DNA from: Bacteroidales bacterium
GTDB taxonomy: Bacteria > Bacteroidota > Bacteroidia > Bacteroidales > UBA10428
Reading direction: 5' to 3'
Assembly (NCBI GenBank): GCA_016929525.1
Contig: JAFGIP010000058.1
Coordinates: forward strand, 1-43,459
DNA: 43,459 nucleotides
Made by a program: the position numbers and the translations under genes. Of the stretch, positions 7,771-17,674 are shown piece by piece (within the stretch, counting starts at the first letter, position 1; each line of letters opens with the position of its first letter). The notes beneath the pieces were generated by a model. That model had not been told where the DNA came from and searched no databases. It was given only the letters and a program-made list of their open reading frames with translations.

Positions 7771-8976
7771 ATGGACAAATCAGTATTACAAGTAAGTGAT
7801 TCAGTAAAATGGATTGGTATTCTCGATAATGATATAGTTACATTCGATATTGTCATGGAAACTCATTACGGCACTACTTACAATTCATATTTTATAGATG
7901 CTGAAAAGAAAACAATTATTGATACAGCCAAAGAAACATATAAAGAAGACTATCTTAATAAGATAAGAAGTGTTGTCGACCCTTCTCAGATTGAAGTAAT
8001 AGTTATAAACCATACAGAACCAGACCATTCAGGTTGTATAAGACATTTATTGAGTTTAGCCCCAAAGGCAAAGGTATATGGCAGCAGACAGGCTATTAAT
8101 TACCTGGGTGAAATAATGAATCAATCCTTTAATTCTGAAATAGTGAAAGATGGCGATACCTTGTCTCTCGGTAATAAAACACTCCGGTTTATCGGTGCTC
8201 CAAACCTTCACTGGCCCGATACTATCTATACTTATCTCGAAGAAGAAAAAATATTGTTTACATGTGATTCTTTTGGAGCACATTACTGCAACGAAAATAT
8301 GTTCGATGATGAGGTAGATGATTACGAAGAATATTTTAAATATTATTTCGATATAATACTTAAGCCATTCAGTAAATTTATGCTGAAGGCTATAGAAAAA
8401 ATAGAAGGTCTGGATATTTCGGTTATATGCCCCGGTCATGGACCGATACTCAGATCATCATGGAAAGATCTGGTTCAGAAATCGAAGAAATATGCCGAAC
8501 TCTATCTTGCCAGTTCATATTGCGAAGGTAATAATGTACTTATTACTTATGTTTCGGCATATGGATTTACAAAGAAAATGGCAGAACAGATAGCAGAAGG
8601 GATCAGGGAAAAACTGGCGTGTGATATTAAGGTGGTCGATATCGAAAATATCATGCTGGGAGAACTTGAAGAGATGATCGTCAGAAGTAATGCTTTATTG
8701 ATCGGTTCACCTACCATCAATCAGAACACCGTGCTGTCGGTCTATAAATTATTTTCAGTAATTAATCCCATACGCGATAAAGGGAAAAAAGCTGCTGCCT
8801 TCGGGTCTTATGGCTGGAGTGGCGAAGCTGTAAAACTTATAGAAGAACACCTGCAGAAACTTAAACTGAATATAGTGATGAATGGCATGTCATCAAGGTT
8901 TGCTCCCGGTGAGGAAAAAGCTGAAGCACTGAAAAAATTTGGGCATGAGTTTGCTGAAAAACTATTGAAACAGTGA
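7771..8976 (+). CDS. Flavodiiron protein (A-type flavoprotein, FprA/ROO family)
   Basis: Flavodiiron proteins reduce O2 to water or NO to N2O and protect anaerobes from both. The 401-residue protein has the standard two-domain plan. A metallo-beta-lactamase-like domain (about 1-250) carries the diiron ligands in H81-x-E83-x-D85-H86, with NLHWPDT, the TCDSFGAHYC aspartate and the CPGHGP histidine giving the rest. A flavodoxin domain (about 255-401) begins with ITYVSAYGFTKKMAEQIA, the FMN phosphate loop. There is no extra rubredoxin or flavin reductase domain, so it needs a separate electron donor, not seen nearby. It is a single-gene unit. A TATTTTCG box at 7724-7731 is a weak promoter candidate. 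Confidence 0.95.
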   Translation: MDKSVLQVSDSVKWIGILDNDIVTFDIVMETHYGTTYNSYFIDAEKKTIIDTAKETYKEDYLNKIRSVVDPSQIEVIVINHTEPDHSGCIRHLLSLAPKAKVYGSRQAINYLGEIMNQSFNSEIVKDGDTLSLGNKTLRFIGAPNLHWPDTIYTYLEEEKILFTCDSFGAHYCNENMFDDEVDDYEEYFKYYFDIILKPFSKFMLKAIEKIEGLDISVICPGHGPILRSSWKDLVQKSKKYAELYLASSYCEGNNVLITYVSAYGFTKKMAEQIAEGIREKLACDIKVVDIENIMLGELEEMIVRSNALLIGSPTINQNTVLSVYKLFSVINPIRDKGKKAAAFGSYGWSGEAVKLIEEHLQKLKLNIVMNGMSSRFAPGEEKAEALKKFGHEFAEKLLKQ

Positions 8977-8992
8977 TTCATATACATAGAAA

Positions 8993-9017
8993 AAACCTCC
9001 GGAAATTCCGGAGGTTT
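8993..9017. terminator. Bidirectional rho-independent terminator
   Basis: AAACCTCCGGAA (8993-9004) is perfectly inverted as TTCCGGAGGTTT (9006-9017). A-runs precede and T-runs follow the G+C core on the plus strand, and the same holds on the minus strand. It lies between the stop of the plus-strand flavodiiron gene (8976) and the stop of the minus-strand 2047-residue gene (9045), so it serves both. Confidence 0.92.
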
Positions 9018-9044
9018 CTTAGAATTATTTATATGTGATTAAAA

Positions 9045-12000
9045 CTAATCATTACGAAGAACTACCAGTTTCTGTGAACTCACCCTGTTGTTTTTATCTA
9101 TTGTTCTAATAATGTATATCCCTGCTTCAAGGTTGTTCAGATCAATCCTGACCATATCCTGATTTGCATATAATACTGAACTTTCCAGGCTTCTTCCGGA
9201 AAAATCAAGCAGTTCAATTCTTGTTTCATTTTTCAGTGGTTCATTGAAAATCAGGATTGTATAATCCATGGCCGGGTTTGGATAAAGCGTAAACAGCATT
9301 CCCTCAGTAATTTCGTTATCCCAAATTCCATCCACTATATATGGATTTTTATATCCCACCTGGTAAACTTCCCTGGTTTCGTTATTTTGAATGAATGCTA
9401 CAACACGCAATTCATCCTCATCGAATACATCTTCATAATCCCAGTCAAAGTATACACTTTCTGAATTTCCTATTGACCAGCTTCTGTTAAATGTTGTTCC
9501 GCCGGGGTTAGGTAACATTTTCTTTACAACGTTTTCGAAGCGGTCCTCTCCATTTTCACCTATTACTTCTTTTACCAGTTCTTCAATAATAACAACATGC
9601 AGAGTAAGTACACTCTGCTCAACTGCAGTAAGTGCAGATACCTCGACTTCAATTGACAAACTGTTAGTGCCAAACAATGTGGTAATATCTATATCAAATT
9701 TATTATCTCCAAGGACGGCTCTGGTTATATCTATCTGTTCAATACTGTCGTTGCTGTAATCAAATTTATAACCAGGTTTTGAATCCGGTCCGCCATCCAT
9801 AATTGCATAGGGTACACTTATTAAACCGTAAAAAGCTTCTCTTGAATCGGCAATATATGGATTCAGTGCATAGAAAGGATCATTACCCGGGTAACCCATG
9901 TGGTATTGCAGGTCAACTGCATCCATGGTAAGCTGGTTATTTATCACCCTATTGAAACTAGCATTCGGAGCAACAAGGTCTTCATCCCCTGAATTGGTAA
10001 AATATTCAACCAGCACCCTTTTTGAACGTTCACCGATCCGGACATTATCAAATGCAAACCCGTCTTTTGGAATACTGATACCTTCGGCACCATACGCAAT
10101 CCTAAACCGAACCTGCGGTGATCCGATAATGCCGTCCAGTGTATGTCTGGCTGTCTCCCAGTTGGTGTAATGCCCTGTCCAGCCCAATCCCCTGATCTGT
10201 ATTCCCGGCTGATCCAGATCATCGGTGTTATACCAGTTGATGCTGCCATCGTTCAACCTTCCGACAACATACCAGTTTTCACCATTATCATTGGTGTATT
10301 GTAAAACCGCTCCATCATATCCATCTGTACACCCCCTCCAGATATCCATTTTGATCATGGGTCGTTTTGCACGTGTAAAATCATAGCATGGACTTATTAC
10401 AAATGACTCTTCATCCAGATTAATATTCACAATATCGGTGTACCAAGCATTTGATATTCTTGTATTATCAAAGTAATATCCTGGTTCTGAAGGTGAACCG
10501 AGTTCCCAGCTTTTTATACTTCCTTCCTGCACTGGCTTACTTTCCCAATAAGATGTCCCTGAAGAGAAATCAGCATAATAATCCGATTGGAAAACATCAT
10601 AAGTCGGTTTTAAAATTAGTGGCTTCACCGTAGTATCAGAACAACCAAAATTGGAAATAACAATATGTTCAACATTATAAGAATCAAGGTTTTCGAATGT
10701 CATCGTCGTTTGCGAATCGACCCTGGTTACAATCTCCTCGCCAATTTCAAAATTCCAGATATATGTATTTATCGTATCATCATAAAAAGACTCGCTATAA
10801 GACAAATCAGTAAACTGTACTCTACTGGAATCATTATAGCATTCATTATCCCAGGTAAATTCTGAGTTAACTAAATTGAAACTAAACGTTTCCTGATCGG
10901 TTATAATCTCACCTACAACTTCAACAGAATAAGTGACTGTTACGTTTCTTCCGCTTCCAATTTCCCAAGGTAAAATAAAAGCAGTGTTACTTCCTTCTTC
11001 CTGATATAAGGCAGCACTGTTACCGGTTATTGAAAAAGAACCAATATTTTTCTCTATATTCACGCCAATGATCTCAATGGAATCTTCATTACAACAGTAC
11101 ATTGGTTTTAATGAATCTCCATACGGAAACTGTATCTCAGCTCCTGATTCCAAAATTGTGGCTAATACTGAATCCTTCCCTACACATCCTGTTCCAGGAT
11201 CCTGATAAGCATACCGCATCATAAAAGGTGAACCATGTACTATATATGCAATTAAAGGATAAAAAGTCCAGTCATCATATCCTCCCTGAATGGCTAAACT
11301 ATAATCGGATTCATTGAAATTACCGCCTGGAAAATTCACATAAAGCGGAACCTCATCAATCTCTGTACTATATGTTGCAGTAGATACCGGTTCTGATATG
11401 TTGATACCTTCTCCTGAAATCACCACATTTGGCGCAAGAATAGTATCCAGATGTGCCGACCCTGAAGCTGTACCGGTACAGTTCATATCATTGACTGCTG
11501 CTATTGAATAATTTCCTTCCTTAGATACTTCAAGCAAATACGGACTGGAACCGATACCTTCAATCGTATCCTCAGGAATCCCGTTGAACCGATAAATAAT
11601 ATCCCATGGGCCCTCACCCGTTAATGTAACCGGGAAAGTGGCACTGGTTCCTTCACAAATACTTTCATCACCAGTTATTGATGCCGTTGGAAGATCATAA
11701 TATTCAACATTTGATTGCCCGAAAAAGCAACCATCATCAAGCTGGTCTTTTACACCTGTTAATTCATACAGACCGGGTTCGGTAATCTCTAATTCGTATG
11801 TAACAGGTACTAATCCATCGGGTACAATAACGGAATCTTCATCAGAACCATCGCGTGTATAATAGAAAGTCCATGGTCCGTCACCACTTAGTGTGATTTC
11901 TATTACCGCTGTGTCTTCAGGACAAACGGAAACATCACCGGACATGGAAGCCTGTGGATTTTCTTTTTCAATTACATCTGTACTGCCTGTCCCTTCTGCG

Positions 12001-15000
12001 ATACAGTTAGCATCGATAACCTCGGCAATTGTATAGAGACCAGCATCTTCTATCGATACATCGATCTCTGCAGGGGATTCTTCAATACCATTTATAATTC
12101 CACCAGGTTCACCATCAATCTCATAAGATATACTCCACGGAGCTTTACCCGTAAGTTCTACAGGAATGGAATATGTATCTTCATCATTGCCGCAGATGGC
12201 AAATTCTTCTTCGGTAAGGGTTGCAGTGGGCATTGGATAGTATGCCACATGTCCTGATCCTGTGACCGTACCGAAATCGAATTCTGTGTCGCTAACTTCA
12301 ACCAATTCATAGAGACCTGTATCGGAGACTTCCAGTTCATATATCGCATCCTCAGCCTCTATACCTGTAACTTCTGTTTCGTTTTCGCCATTAATTGTAT
12401 ATATAAATGACCATGGCGGGTTGTTTCCTGAGAGGGTTACTGTAAGAATTGCGATCGCCGTATCATAATTACATATACTGTCAACTCCCGAAATAACAGC
12501 TGACGGCAACTCACTTACCAGATACCAGCCTGACCGATACACGTCGCCCGGACTTGAACCATCCAAAGCAAAAGGAGTTCCTTCAATCCCAATATACAAG
12601 CCCGTATCGGCTTCGACTATTTCATATTCTTCAGTATCTTCTCCGGGAATTTCTATTGCATCATCCCAGCTTCCGGTTTCTGATCGGTACCACTGAAATT
12701 CATGGATACCTTCGTCATCATTTTCAAAATCAGAATATTCATAATCAACGCTAACAGTTTCTCCAACAGCTATTGCTCCGGGATGTTCCTCATTCATGAC
12801 GGCGAAAGTTATAAATTCAGGTGCTGCATCAATGTAATACGGAGCACTGGTATCGTATACTCCAACCAACCCGTAAATATCATAAGGCCTGACTACAAGG
12901 CTTATATATCTTCCTCCTTCGCTAAACCGGGTTGTAAACGTATCGGAAATCGCACCTGTGATTTGTCTCCAGTCATCACCTTCTTCATTTTCTGCTGTAT
13001 ACCACCTGAACAGTGTATTTCCTTCGGGATCTCCATCAGGATCAGTAAATGTATAGGATGCTGTGAGTAATTCATCAACATAGAAATCAGTACCTAAAAT
13101 ATCTGCATCCTCTGCCTCCGGTGGGTCATTTGTTCCTACAATTTCAATTATTCTTGATACCGGATCACTTATTGAATCCCCGTCTGAAACAGTGAAGGTT
13201 ACTTTGCGTCCAAGCTCGGATGGATCTTCATGATTTGTATTCCAGTACCGGATACTCCTGAATAAATTCTGATACGTAGATACAGGTGCCGTACCGGTTG
13301 CAGTAAGTATACCGGTCAGTGTGTCAAACTCAATAGTCAACGCCCCTATAATCGGAAATGTGAGCGAATCTTCACCAGATACAAAGTTCGAATCGATGAC
13401 AACTTCAGCTTCTTCCAGACTGGAATCGTCGCCATCGGTTACTGTTATGGTAGCAGTTATTAAACGTGGATTATCATCTTCTGTGAAAATTAAATGGGTT
13501 GTCTCAATGTTATCCAAAACCGGTGCATCATTAACATCGGTTATGGTAATGTTAACAACAACGGTATCCGATTCGTCTTCAGAATCGTAAGCATAATAGG
13601 TGAAAGCATCGGAATGGTTGTTACTGCCGTCATGCTCATAAGTAAATGATCCGTCAAGATTCAGTGTAAGATCACCATAGAGCACATCATCAACTAAATG
13701 AGCTTCAAGTTCGGAAGGGTCATTATCAACATCGATGTCATTATCCAACACACCGTCAGCAGCCAGAACAGTCAACGTTTCTCCCTCATTCACTCCCTCG
13801 TAGCTGTCTTCAACTGCGTCTGGTCTGTCATTAACACCAGTGATTTCTATGGTACGTGTTTCAAGATTACTATATGCCGTGCCATCATAAACCCTGAAAG
13901 TAATTACGCGGTCAGTTTCATCGGGGTCTGCTGTATTAGAATTCCGGTAACTGACATTACGTAAAGCCTGCTGGTAAACACTTAATGAAGTGCTACCGGT
14001 AATTGAAAGTATACCTGTTGAGGGAGAATAAGAAGTTGTATATTGAGGAGTTGATGGTAATGAAAGAATATCCTCCGTAGTTACGAGTCCTGATGTTATA
14101 GAAACCGTTCCTGATTGCAGCTGCGAATTATCGGGATCGTCAACCGTAATAGTAGAAGTAATTACAGTAGCTGCCTGTCCTTCTTGGTATGCCAAAGGTG
14201 TTGTTTCAATATTATCCAGTTCCGGAGGGTCATTAACCCCTGTAACGTTTATTGTAAAACTCTGATCGGAATGTTCCGTTGCATCCGAAACCCTGAGGGT
14301 TACACTATTTGGTCCGACATCGTCATTTCCGGGAGTACCTGTTAATGTTGCAGTGCCACTGGGGCCCGGGGTTAAGGTCAGCCATGTTGGTACAGTAATT
14401 CCTGATACTGTTCTTACATGGTTTTCGGGATCGGAAGTAATTATATTATAAGTATAAACTATGCCTTCTGTTGCTGTTATTACCGGCACAGAAGTGAATA
14501 TGGGTGCATCATTTACCTGGTTTACCTGTATCTGCACCACAACCGAATTACTTGTTTCATAACCATCGGTCATGTTATAAGTAAACTGATCTGTGAGATT
14601 CTCCGATCCATCATGAGTATAAGTGAAAGAACCATTTGTATTTATGGAAAGGCTTCCGTAAGTTGGCCCTGAGACCACGGGTAAATTAACTGTTAACGTT
14701 TGCCCTTCATCAGCACCCAGGTCGTTACCAAGAATACCCGGTGCAGCTAACACGAGATCATCTCCTTCATCGGATAATCCAAAATATTGATCAAGTACTG
14801 CAACGGGTGCACCATTTACAAGTTCCCAGTTACTGAAAACCGGTGTTCCTGCCGGATCTCCGGGGTTATCATCGCCGGGGGTTACCCTGAATGCAACATA
14901 CAATCCTCTCAATGCAACTGTAGCATTGATCGTACTTGTACCTGAAGTATATAAAGTCGGCGAGCTGCCGGAAGATGAAGCAGAGGTAAACCATTCCAGA

Positions 15001-15188
15001 ACTGTCCCGCTTTCTCCGTCACCATCGGGATCGTAAAAAGTATAACTGCCAACAATGCTGGTAACAGGAACAAACGGCCCAGTTGTTATGGTTACTGAAT
15101 GAGCTTCGGGAGGATCTGCAAAAGCATTATTTACAATTAATAAAGCTAATGCAACAACTATATATTGGTGTAATTTCAACTGTATCAT
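9045..15188 (-). CDS. Giant T9SS-secreted multidomain surface protein (cadherin/Ig-like, PKD-like, Omp28-like)
   Basis: A 2047-residue secreted protein. A signal peptide (about 1-24, ending NAFA) is followed by Ig/cadherin-like domains: a first Ig-like module (about 25-125), a VCBS/cadherin-5-type module (128-225), and repeats each opening with NDAP or NDPP up to about residue 890. Then come four tandem repeats of about 90 residues (about 890-1250), each with a 'SG..SIC' start, a PWxIxY strand and a 'GLY' turn. Next are a PKD-like module (about 1440-1525), a MAM/jelly-roll-like region (about 1533-1715) and a domain like Omp28 (from RVLVEYFTN near 1723) that lacks the usual CxxC. The end (about 1967-2047), with LYPNPAMDYTILIF and GIYIIRT, is a type A T9SS sorting domain, so the protein is probably anchored on the cell surface. 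It is the last gene of the six-gene cluster. Binding or adhesion is likely; no catalytic motif is visible. Confidence 0.93.
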   Translation of the reverse strand: MIQLKLHQYIVVALALLIVNNAFADPPEAHSVTITTGPFVPVTSIVGSYTFYDPDGDGESGTVLEWFTSASSSGSSPTLYTSGTSTINATVALRGLYVAFRVTPGDDNPGDPAGTPVFSNWELVNGAPVAVLDQYFGLSDEGDDLVLAAPGILGNDLGADEGQTLTVNLPVVSGPTYGSLSINTNGSFTYTHDGSENLTDQFTYNMTDGYETSNSVVVQIQVNQVNDAPIFTSVPVITATEGIVYTYNIITSDPENHVRTVSGITVPTWLTLTPGPSGTATLTGTPGNDDVGPNSVTLRVSDATEHSDQSFTINVTGVNDPPELDNIETTPLAYQEGQAATVITSTITVDDPDNSQLQSGTVSITSGLVTTEDILSLPSTPQYTTSYSPSTGILSITGSTSLSVYQQALRNVSYRNSNTADPDETDRVITFRVYDGTAYSNLETRTIEITGVNDRPDAVEDSYEGVNEGETLTVLAADGVLDNDIDVDNDPSELEAHLVDDVLYGDLTLNLDGSFTYEHDGSNNHSDAFTYYAYDSEDESDTVVVNITITDVNDAPVLDNIETTHLIFTEDDNPRLITATITVTDGDDSSLEEAEVVIDSNFVSGEDSLTFPIIGALTIEFDTLTGILTATGTAPVSTYQNLFRSIRYWNTNHEDPSELGRKVTFTVSDGDSISDPVSRIIEIVGTNDPPEAEDADILGTDFYVDELLTASYTFTDPDGDPEGNTLFRWYTAENEEGDDWRQITGAISDTFTTRFSEGGRYISLVVRPYDIYGLVGVYDTSAPYYIDAAPEFITFAVMNEEHPGAIAVGETVSVDYEYSDFENDDEGIHEFQWYRSETGSWDDAIEIPGEDTEEYEIVEADTGLYIGIEGTPFALDGSSPGDVYRSGWYLVSELPSAVISGVDSICNYDTAIAILTVTLSGNNPPWSFIYTINGENETEVTGIEAEDAIYELEVSDTGLYELVEVSDTEFDFGTVTGSGHVAYYPMPTATLTEEEFAICGNDEDTYSIPVELTGKAPWSISYEIDGEPGGIINGIEESPAEIDVSIEDAGLYTIAEVIDANCIAEGTGSTDVIEKENPQASMSGDVSVCPEDTAVIEITLSGDGPWTFYYTRDGSDEDSVIVPDGLVPVTYELEITEPGLYELTGVKDQLDDGCFFGQSNVEYYDLPTASITGDESICEGTSATFPVTLTGEGPWDIIYRFNGIPEDTIEGIGSSPYLLEVSKEGNYSIAAVNDMNCTGTASGSAHLDTILAPNVVISGEGINISEPVSTATYSTEIDEVPLYVNFPGGNFNESDYSLAIQGGYDDWTFYPLIAYIVHGSPFMMRYAYQDPGTGCVGKDSVLATILESGAEIQFPYGDSLKPMYCCNEDSIEIIGVNIEKNIGSFSITGNSAALYQEEGSNTAFILPWEIGSGRNVTVTYSVEVVGEIITDQETFSFNLVNSEFTWDNECYNDSSRVQFTDLSYSESFYDDTINTYIWNFEIGEEIVTRVDSQTTMTFENLDSYNVEHIVISNFGCSDTTVKPLILKPTYDVFQSDYYADFSSGTSYWESKPVQEGSIKSWELGSPSEPGYYFDNTRISNAWYTDIVNINLDEESFVISPCYDFTRAKRPMIKMDIWRGCTDGYDGAVLQYTNDNGENWYVVGRLNDGSINWYNTDDLDQPGIQIRGLGWTGHYTNWETARHTLDGIIGSPQVRFRIAYGAEGISIPKDGFAFDNVRIGERSKRVLVEYFTNSGDEDLVAPNASFNRVINNQLTMDAVDLQYHMGYPGNDPFYALNPYIADSREAFYGLISVPYAIMDGGPDSKPGYKFDYSNDSIEQIDITRAVLGDNKFDIDITTLFGTNSLSIEVEVSALTAVEQSVLTLHVVIIEELVKEVIGENGEDRFENVVKKMLPNPGGTTFNRSWSIGNSESVYFDWDYEDVFDEDELRVVAFIQNNETREVYQVGYKNPYIVDGIWDNEITEGMLFTLYPNPAMDYTILIFNEPLKNETRIELLDFSGRSLESSVLYANQDMVRIDLNNLEAGIYIIRTIDKNNRVSSQKLVVLRND

Positions 15189-15312
15189 GACTACGGTCTT
15201 ATTCTAGGTTGAGAACTATAAAATTAACTATTTGAATATTGCATTTTTCAAACTATTTGATGAATTGCAAATATTGGTATCCGAAGGATAATAAATCCTT
15301 CAGGAACGAATG

Positions 15313-16524
15313 TTATAGGCTGCCTTCAGAATTTAGTTTAATGAGCGTTATTACACTTATCTCACTGGTTTTATTTGTGCCGGTCAATATAAAACCGCCA
15401 TCAAAAGTAAAATCGAACCCATTCCCTGTATATGACTCGTCATCTCCTAAATATAAATATGCCGGAGCATTACCGTCAAGGCTTGTTCTGAGCAGCATCA
15501 TATCACCAAACTCACTGTCGAAACCGGAATTTCCAACCATAAATATTTCATTATTTCTTCTCATTGCCAAGCCAATCCTGCAATTTTGTCTTTCACCAAA
15601 TGCCTTCTTCCAGGTCATTACAGGCACATCATCCTCGTTGATTTCAACCTCAACTCCACGTAAATAGACCTGTGACTGATCCAGATTTGCCAGATCTTCA
15701 TTACATGTAACAGTGAAGTTCAGAATAGTATCCGAATTCTGTATTTCAGGCTCACCAATAATAATAGAAACAGCAATTGAATTACCGTCACTTGTATCAT
15801 TAGTTGGTACCCATGGGGAACTAAAACCCCCGTAAATTAAATATGCATTGGAAGTAGTTGTTCCATCCGGTTTCCCTCTTGTGTAACCGGCAAGTAAATA
15901 TTTATCTCCGGCCTGAGCAATTGCATATGCTTCCTGGTCTTCACTTAAGTTTATATATTCATGCTTTTCTGTTATCCCTTCGGGACTGATTTCAGCCAAA
16001 AAGATATCTCTTTTATATCCTGCACCCGTATTGTCTGAATAACCTGTGATAATTAAGTTTCCGTTATCATTTACAAGTACGTCATAGACTTCATCATCGG
16101 AAGGGTTCCCGAATCTTTTTGTCCAAAGTGTATCTCCCGCATCATCTATCTGCACAAGGAAAATATCTTTAAACTCAGAATCTTCCTGTCCTGTACTGCC
16201 TGCAATGATATAACCTGAAGAATTGGCCCTGAATGCATACCCGTAATCATCAGATATACCTCCATAAGTCTTTACGGGACGAATGGCATTACCAAACTCA
16301 TCTGTTTCGATTGTGCAGATTTCCTTTCCTCTTCCTGTAATGTCTATATTGCCCATTATAATATAACCGTCATCGTCTGTTGACAGTACCCTCATACCTT
16401 TATTTACAGAATTAACCCCATAATATTTTATAAAGGTTTCTTTCTGCAGATCGCTAGCTTCGTAATTATCGCACGAACTTAAAACAGCAGTAAGTAATAT
16501 AGTAAATGGAATAATTCTTTTCAT
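15313..16524 (-). CDS. Lipoprotein with propeller-like repeats
   Basis: A 403-residue lipoprotein of unknown exact role. The signal peptide ends in a lipobox LSSC, with Cys18 as the lipidated residue. Acidic residues soon after it (D19, E22) fit surface-directed Bacteroidota lipoproteins. The rest shows repeats of about 50 residues of the type 'DDxGYIIxGxTxxxGxxxxDIFLxxIDxxGxxxWxKxFG' (for example near residues 50, 100, 150 and 200), the pattern of beta-propeller (SBBP/delta-60-like) proteins. The Thr/Ser/Asp-rich middle is less regular. It begins 10 nt after the barrel gene and ends 124 nt before the giant secreted protein, so it belongs to the same transcript. It may be a surface scaffold for its neighbours. 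Confidence 0.85.
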   Translation of the reverse strand: MKRIIPFTILLTAVLSSCDNYEASDLQKETFIKYYGVNSVNKGMRVLSTDDDGYIIMGNIDITGRGKEICTIETDEFGNAIRPVKTYGGISDDYGYAFRANSSGYIIAGSTGQEDSEFKDIFLVQIDDAGDTLWTKRFGNPSDDEVYDVLVNDNGNLIITGYSDNTGAGYKRDIFLAEISPEGITEKHEYINLSEDQEAYAIAQAGDKYLLAGYTRGKPDGTTTSNAYLIYGGFSSPWVPTNDTSDGNSIAVSIIIGEPEIQNSDTILNFTVTCNEDLANLDQSQVYLRGVEVEINEDDVPVMTWKKAFGERQNCRIGLAMRRNNEIFMVGNSGFDSEFGDMMLLRTSLDGNAPAYLYLGDDESYTGNGFDFTFDGGFILTGTNKTSEISVITLIKLNSEGSL

Positions 16525-16534
16525 AATAATAACA

Positions 16535-17584
16535 TTAGCGCCTGTCTTTTTTCGATTGATAAATTGAAAAATGATAACCGATATTTATACTGAGATAATC
16601 CAGGCTAAAATCATCATCGAGATAAAAGAAACCGGACTGCAGCCTGGGCGATGAATATCTTTCATCAGTAATTACCATATTGTTCAATCCCATATGATGA
16701 CGGATGTCCAGAACAATGAATCCTCTTGGAATTTTATATTCCAGTCCCATGCCGGCAACTGCGGAGTAGCATATTTCCTGACGGTGCTGTTTAATATCTC
16801 TTTCACCTCCGGGAATGGATTCATTTATAGCAGGCTGAGATCTTTCGGGTTCAAGAATTGCGCTTTGCACAAAACTTGCCATTCCTCCGATACTTAGAAA
16901 ATAATTCAGTTTCCCGAGATCGAACTTATAAGTAAGACTAAGAGGAACGTCTATTTTATTTAATTTCTCCTTTACAGTAATTGTGGCAAATTCTCCTTCG
17001 GTGTTTCTAAACGTAATTATACCTTCCTCTGTACTGCCATAAGAGTGCCATGTATAATACCCTTCTATATTCACATACAGGGCTTTCCAAATATTACGAC
17101 TCATGCCGGTACCTACCTGAAATCCGGTTCCAATCTGGTCACTCATTTTATTTTTGTTCACGCCCATTAAAGAATAATGTTCAGTAATACGCTGATTGGA
17201 AAATACCGGTCCAAACATGAAATTGAAGGAATATACGGAAGCTGTTTTATATGACTCCAGTAAATAAACAAATTCCACCGGATCATTTGGCATAACTTCA
17301 TATTCGGGAAATTTCTTCAGAAATTCATCCATTGTTTTTTCAGCCTGAAACTGATCGTCGTCAAAAAGGTACGCCAATATGATAAGTTTATAAGCCTCAA
17401 TACGCTGAGCACGCGTAAAACCTGATTCCATGCAACCGGACAGCAAATGAGGAATTTCTTCAATAAGTCCTTCTTCGTAGAGGCTTTTTGCTTCCCGAAG
17501 AGTATTCATACAACTTTTTTGAGCATGCACTGCCAATAACATTAACGGCATGAGAATTAAAAATACTACTAACCTTTTATTCAT
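16535..17584 (-). CDS. Outer-membrane beta-barrel protein with N-terminal helical (TPR-like) domain
   Basis: From the ATG at 17584 this is 349 residues. I chose that start because MNKRLVVFLILMPLMLLAVHA is a standard signal peptide, and an upstream in-frame ATG (17653) would put 23 extra residues before it. The mature N-terminus (about 25-115) is helical, with pairs like TLREAKSLYEEGLIEEIPHLL and EAYKLIILAYLFDDDQFQAEKTMDEFLKKFP, resembling TPR motifs. From about 125 on it alternates in the style of an OMP_b-brl (PorT-like) barrel and ends in a strand with YHFSIYQ. It is not a PorP/SprF protein, which open differently. It follows the nSTAND gene (gap 90 nt) and precedes the lipoprotein by 10 nt. 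It could link the periplasmic propeller to the outer membrane. Confidence 0.85.
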   Translation of the reverse strand: MNKRLVVFLILMPLMLLAVHAQKSCMNTLREAKSLYEEGLIEEIPHLLSGCMESGFTRAQRIEAYKLIILAYLFDDDQFQAEKTMDEFLKKFPEYEVMPNDPVEFVYLLESYKTASVYSFNFMFGPVFSNQRITEHYSLMGVNKNKMSDQIGTGFQVGTGMSRNIWKALYVNIEGYYTWHSYGSTEEGIITFRNTEGEFATITVKEKLNKIDVPLSLTYKFDLGKLNYFLSIGGMASFVQSAILEPERSQPAINESIPGGERDIKQHRQEICYSAVAGMGLEYKIPRGFIVLDIRHHMGLNNMVITDERYSSPRLQSGFFYLDDDFSLDYLSINIGYHFSIYQSKKDRR

Positions 17585-17674
17585 CTTGTGTAAAAGATAT
17601 TGAAAGAGTAATCCGGAAACAGTATAATATGGTATTCTTTCATTAATTTTCAAAATTTGTTCAAAGTTACTCGA

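Noticed and set aside
11450-12510. CRISPR-like or satellite repeats in the giant gene
   Set aside because: The repeats are about 90-residue protein modules that diverge at DNA level; there are no short identical direct repeats with spacers.
16535-17584. PorP/SprF-type T9SS partner
   Set aside because: It lacks the characteristic N-terminal block of that family and instead has a helical domain before an OMP_b-brl-like barrel.
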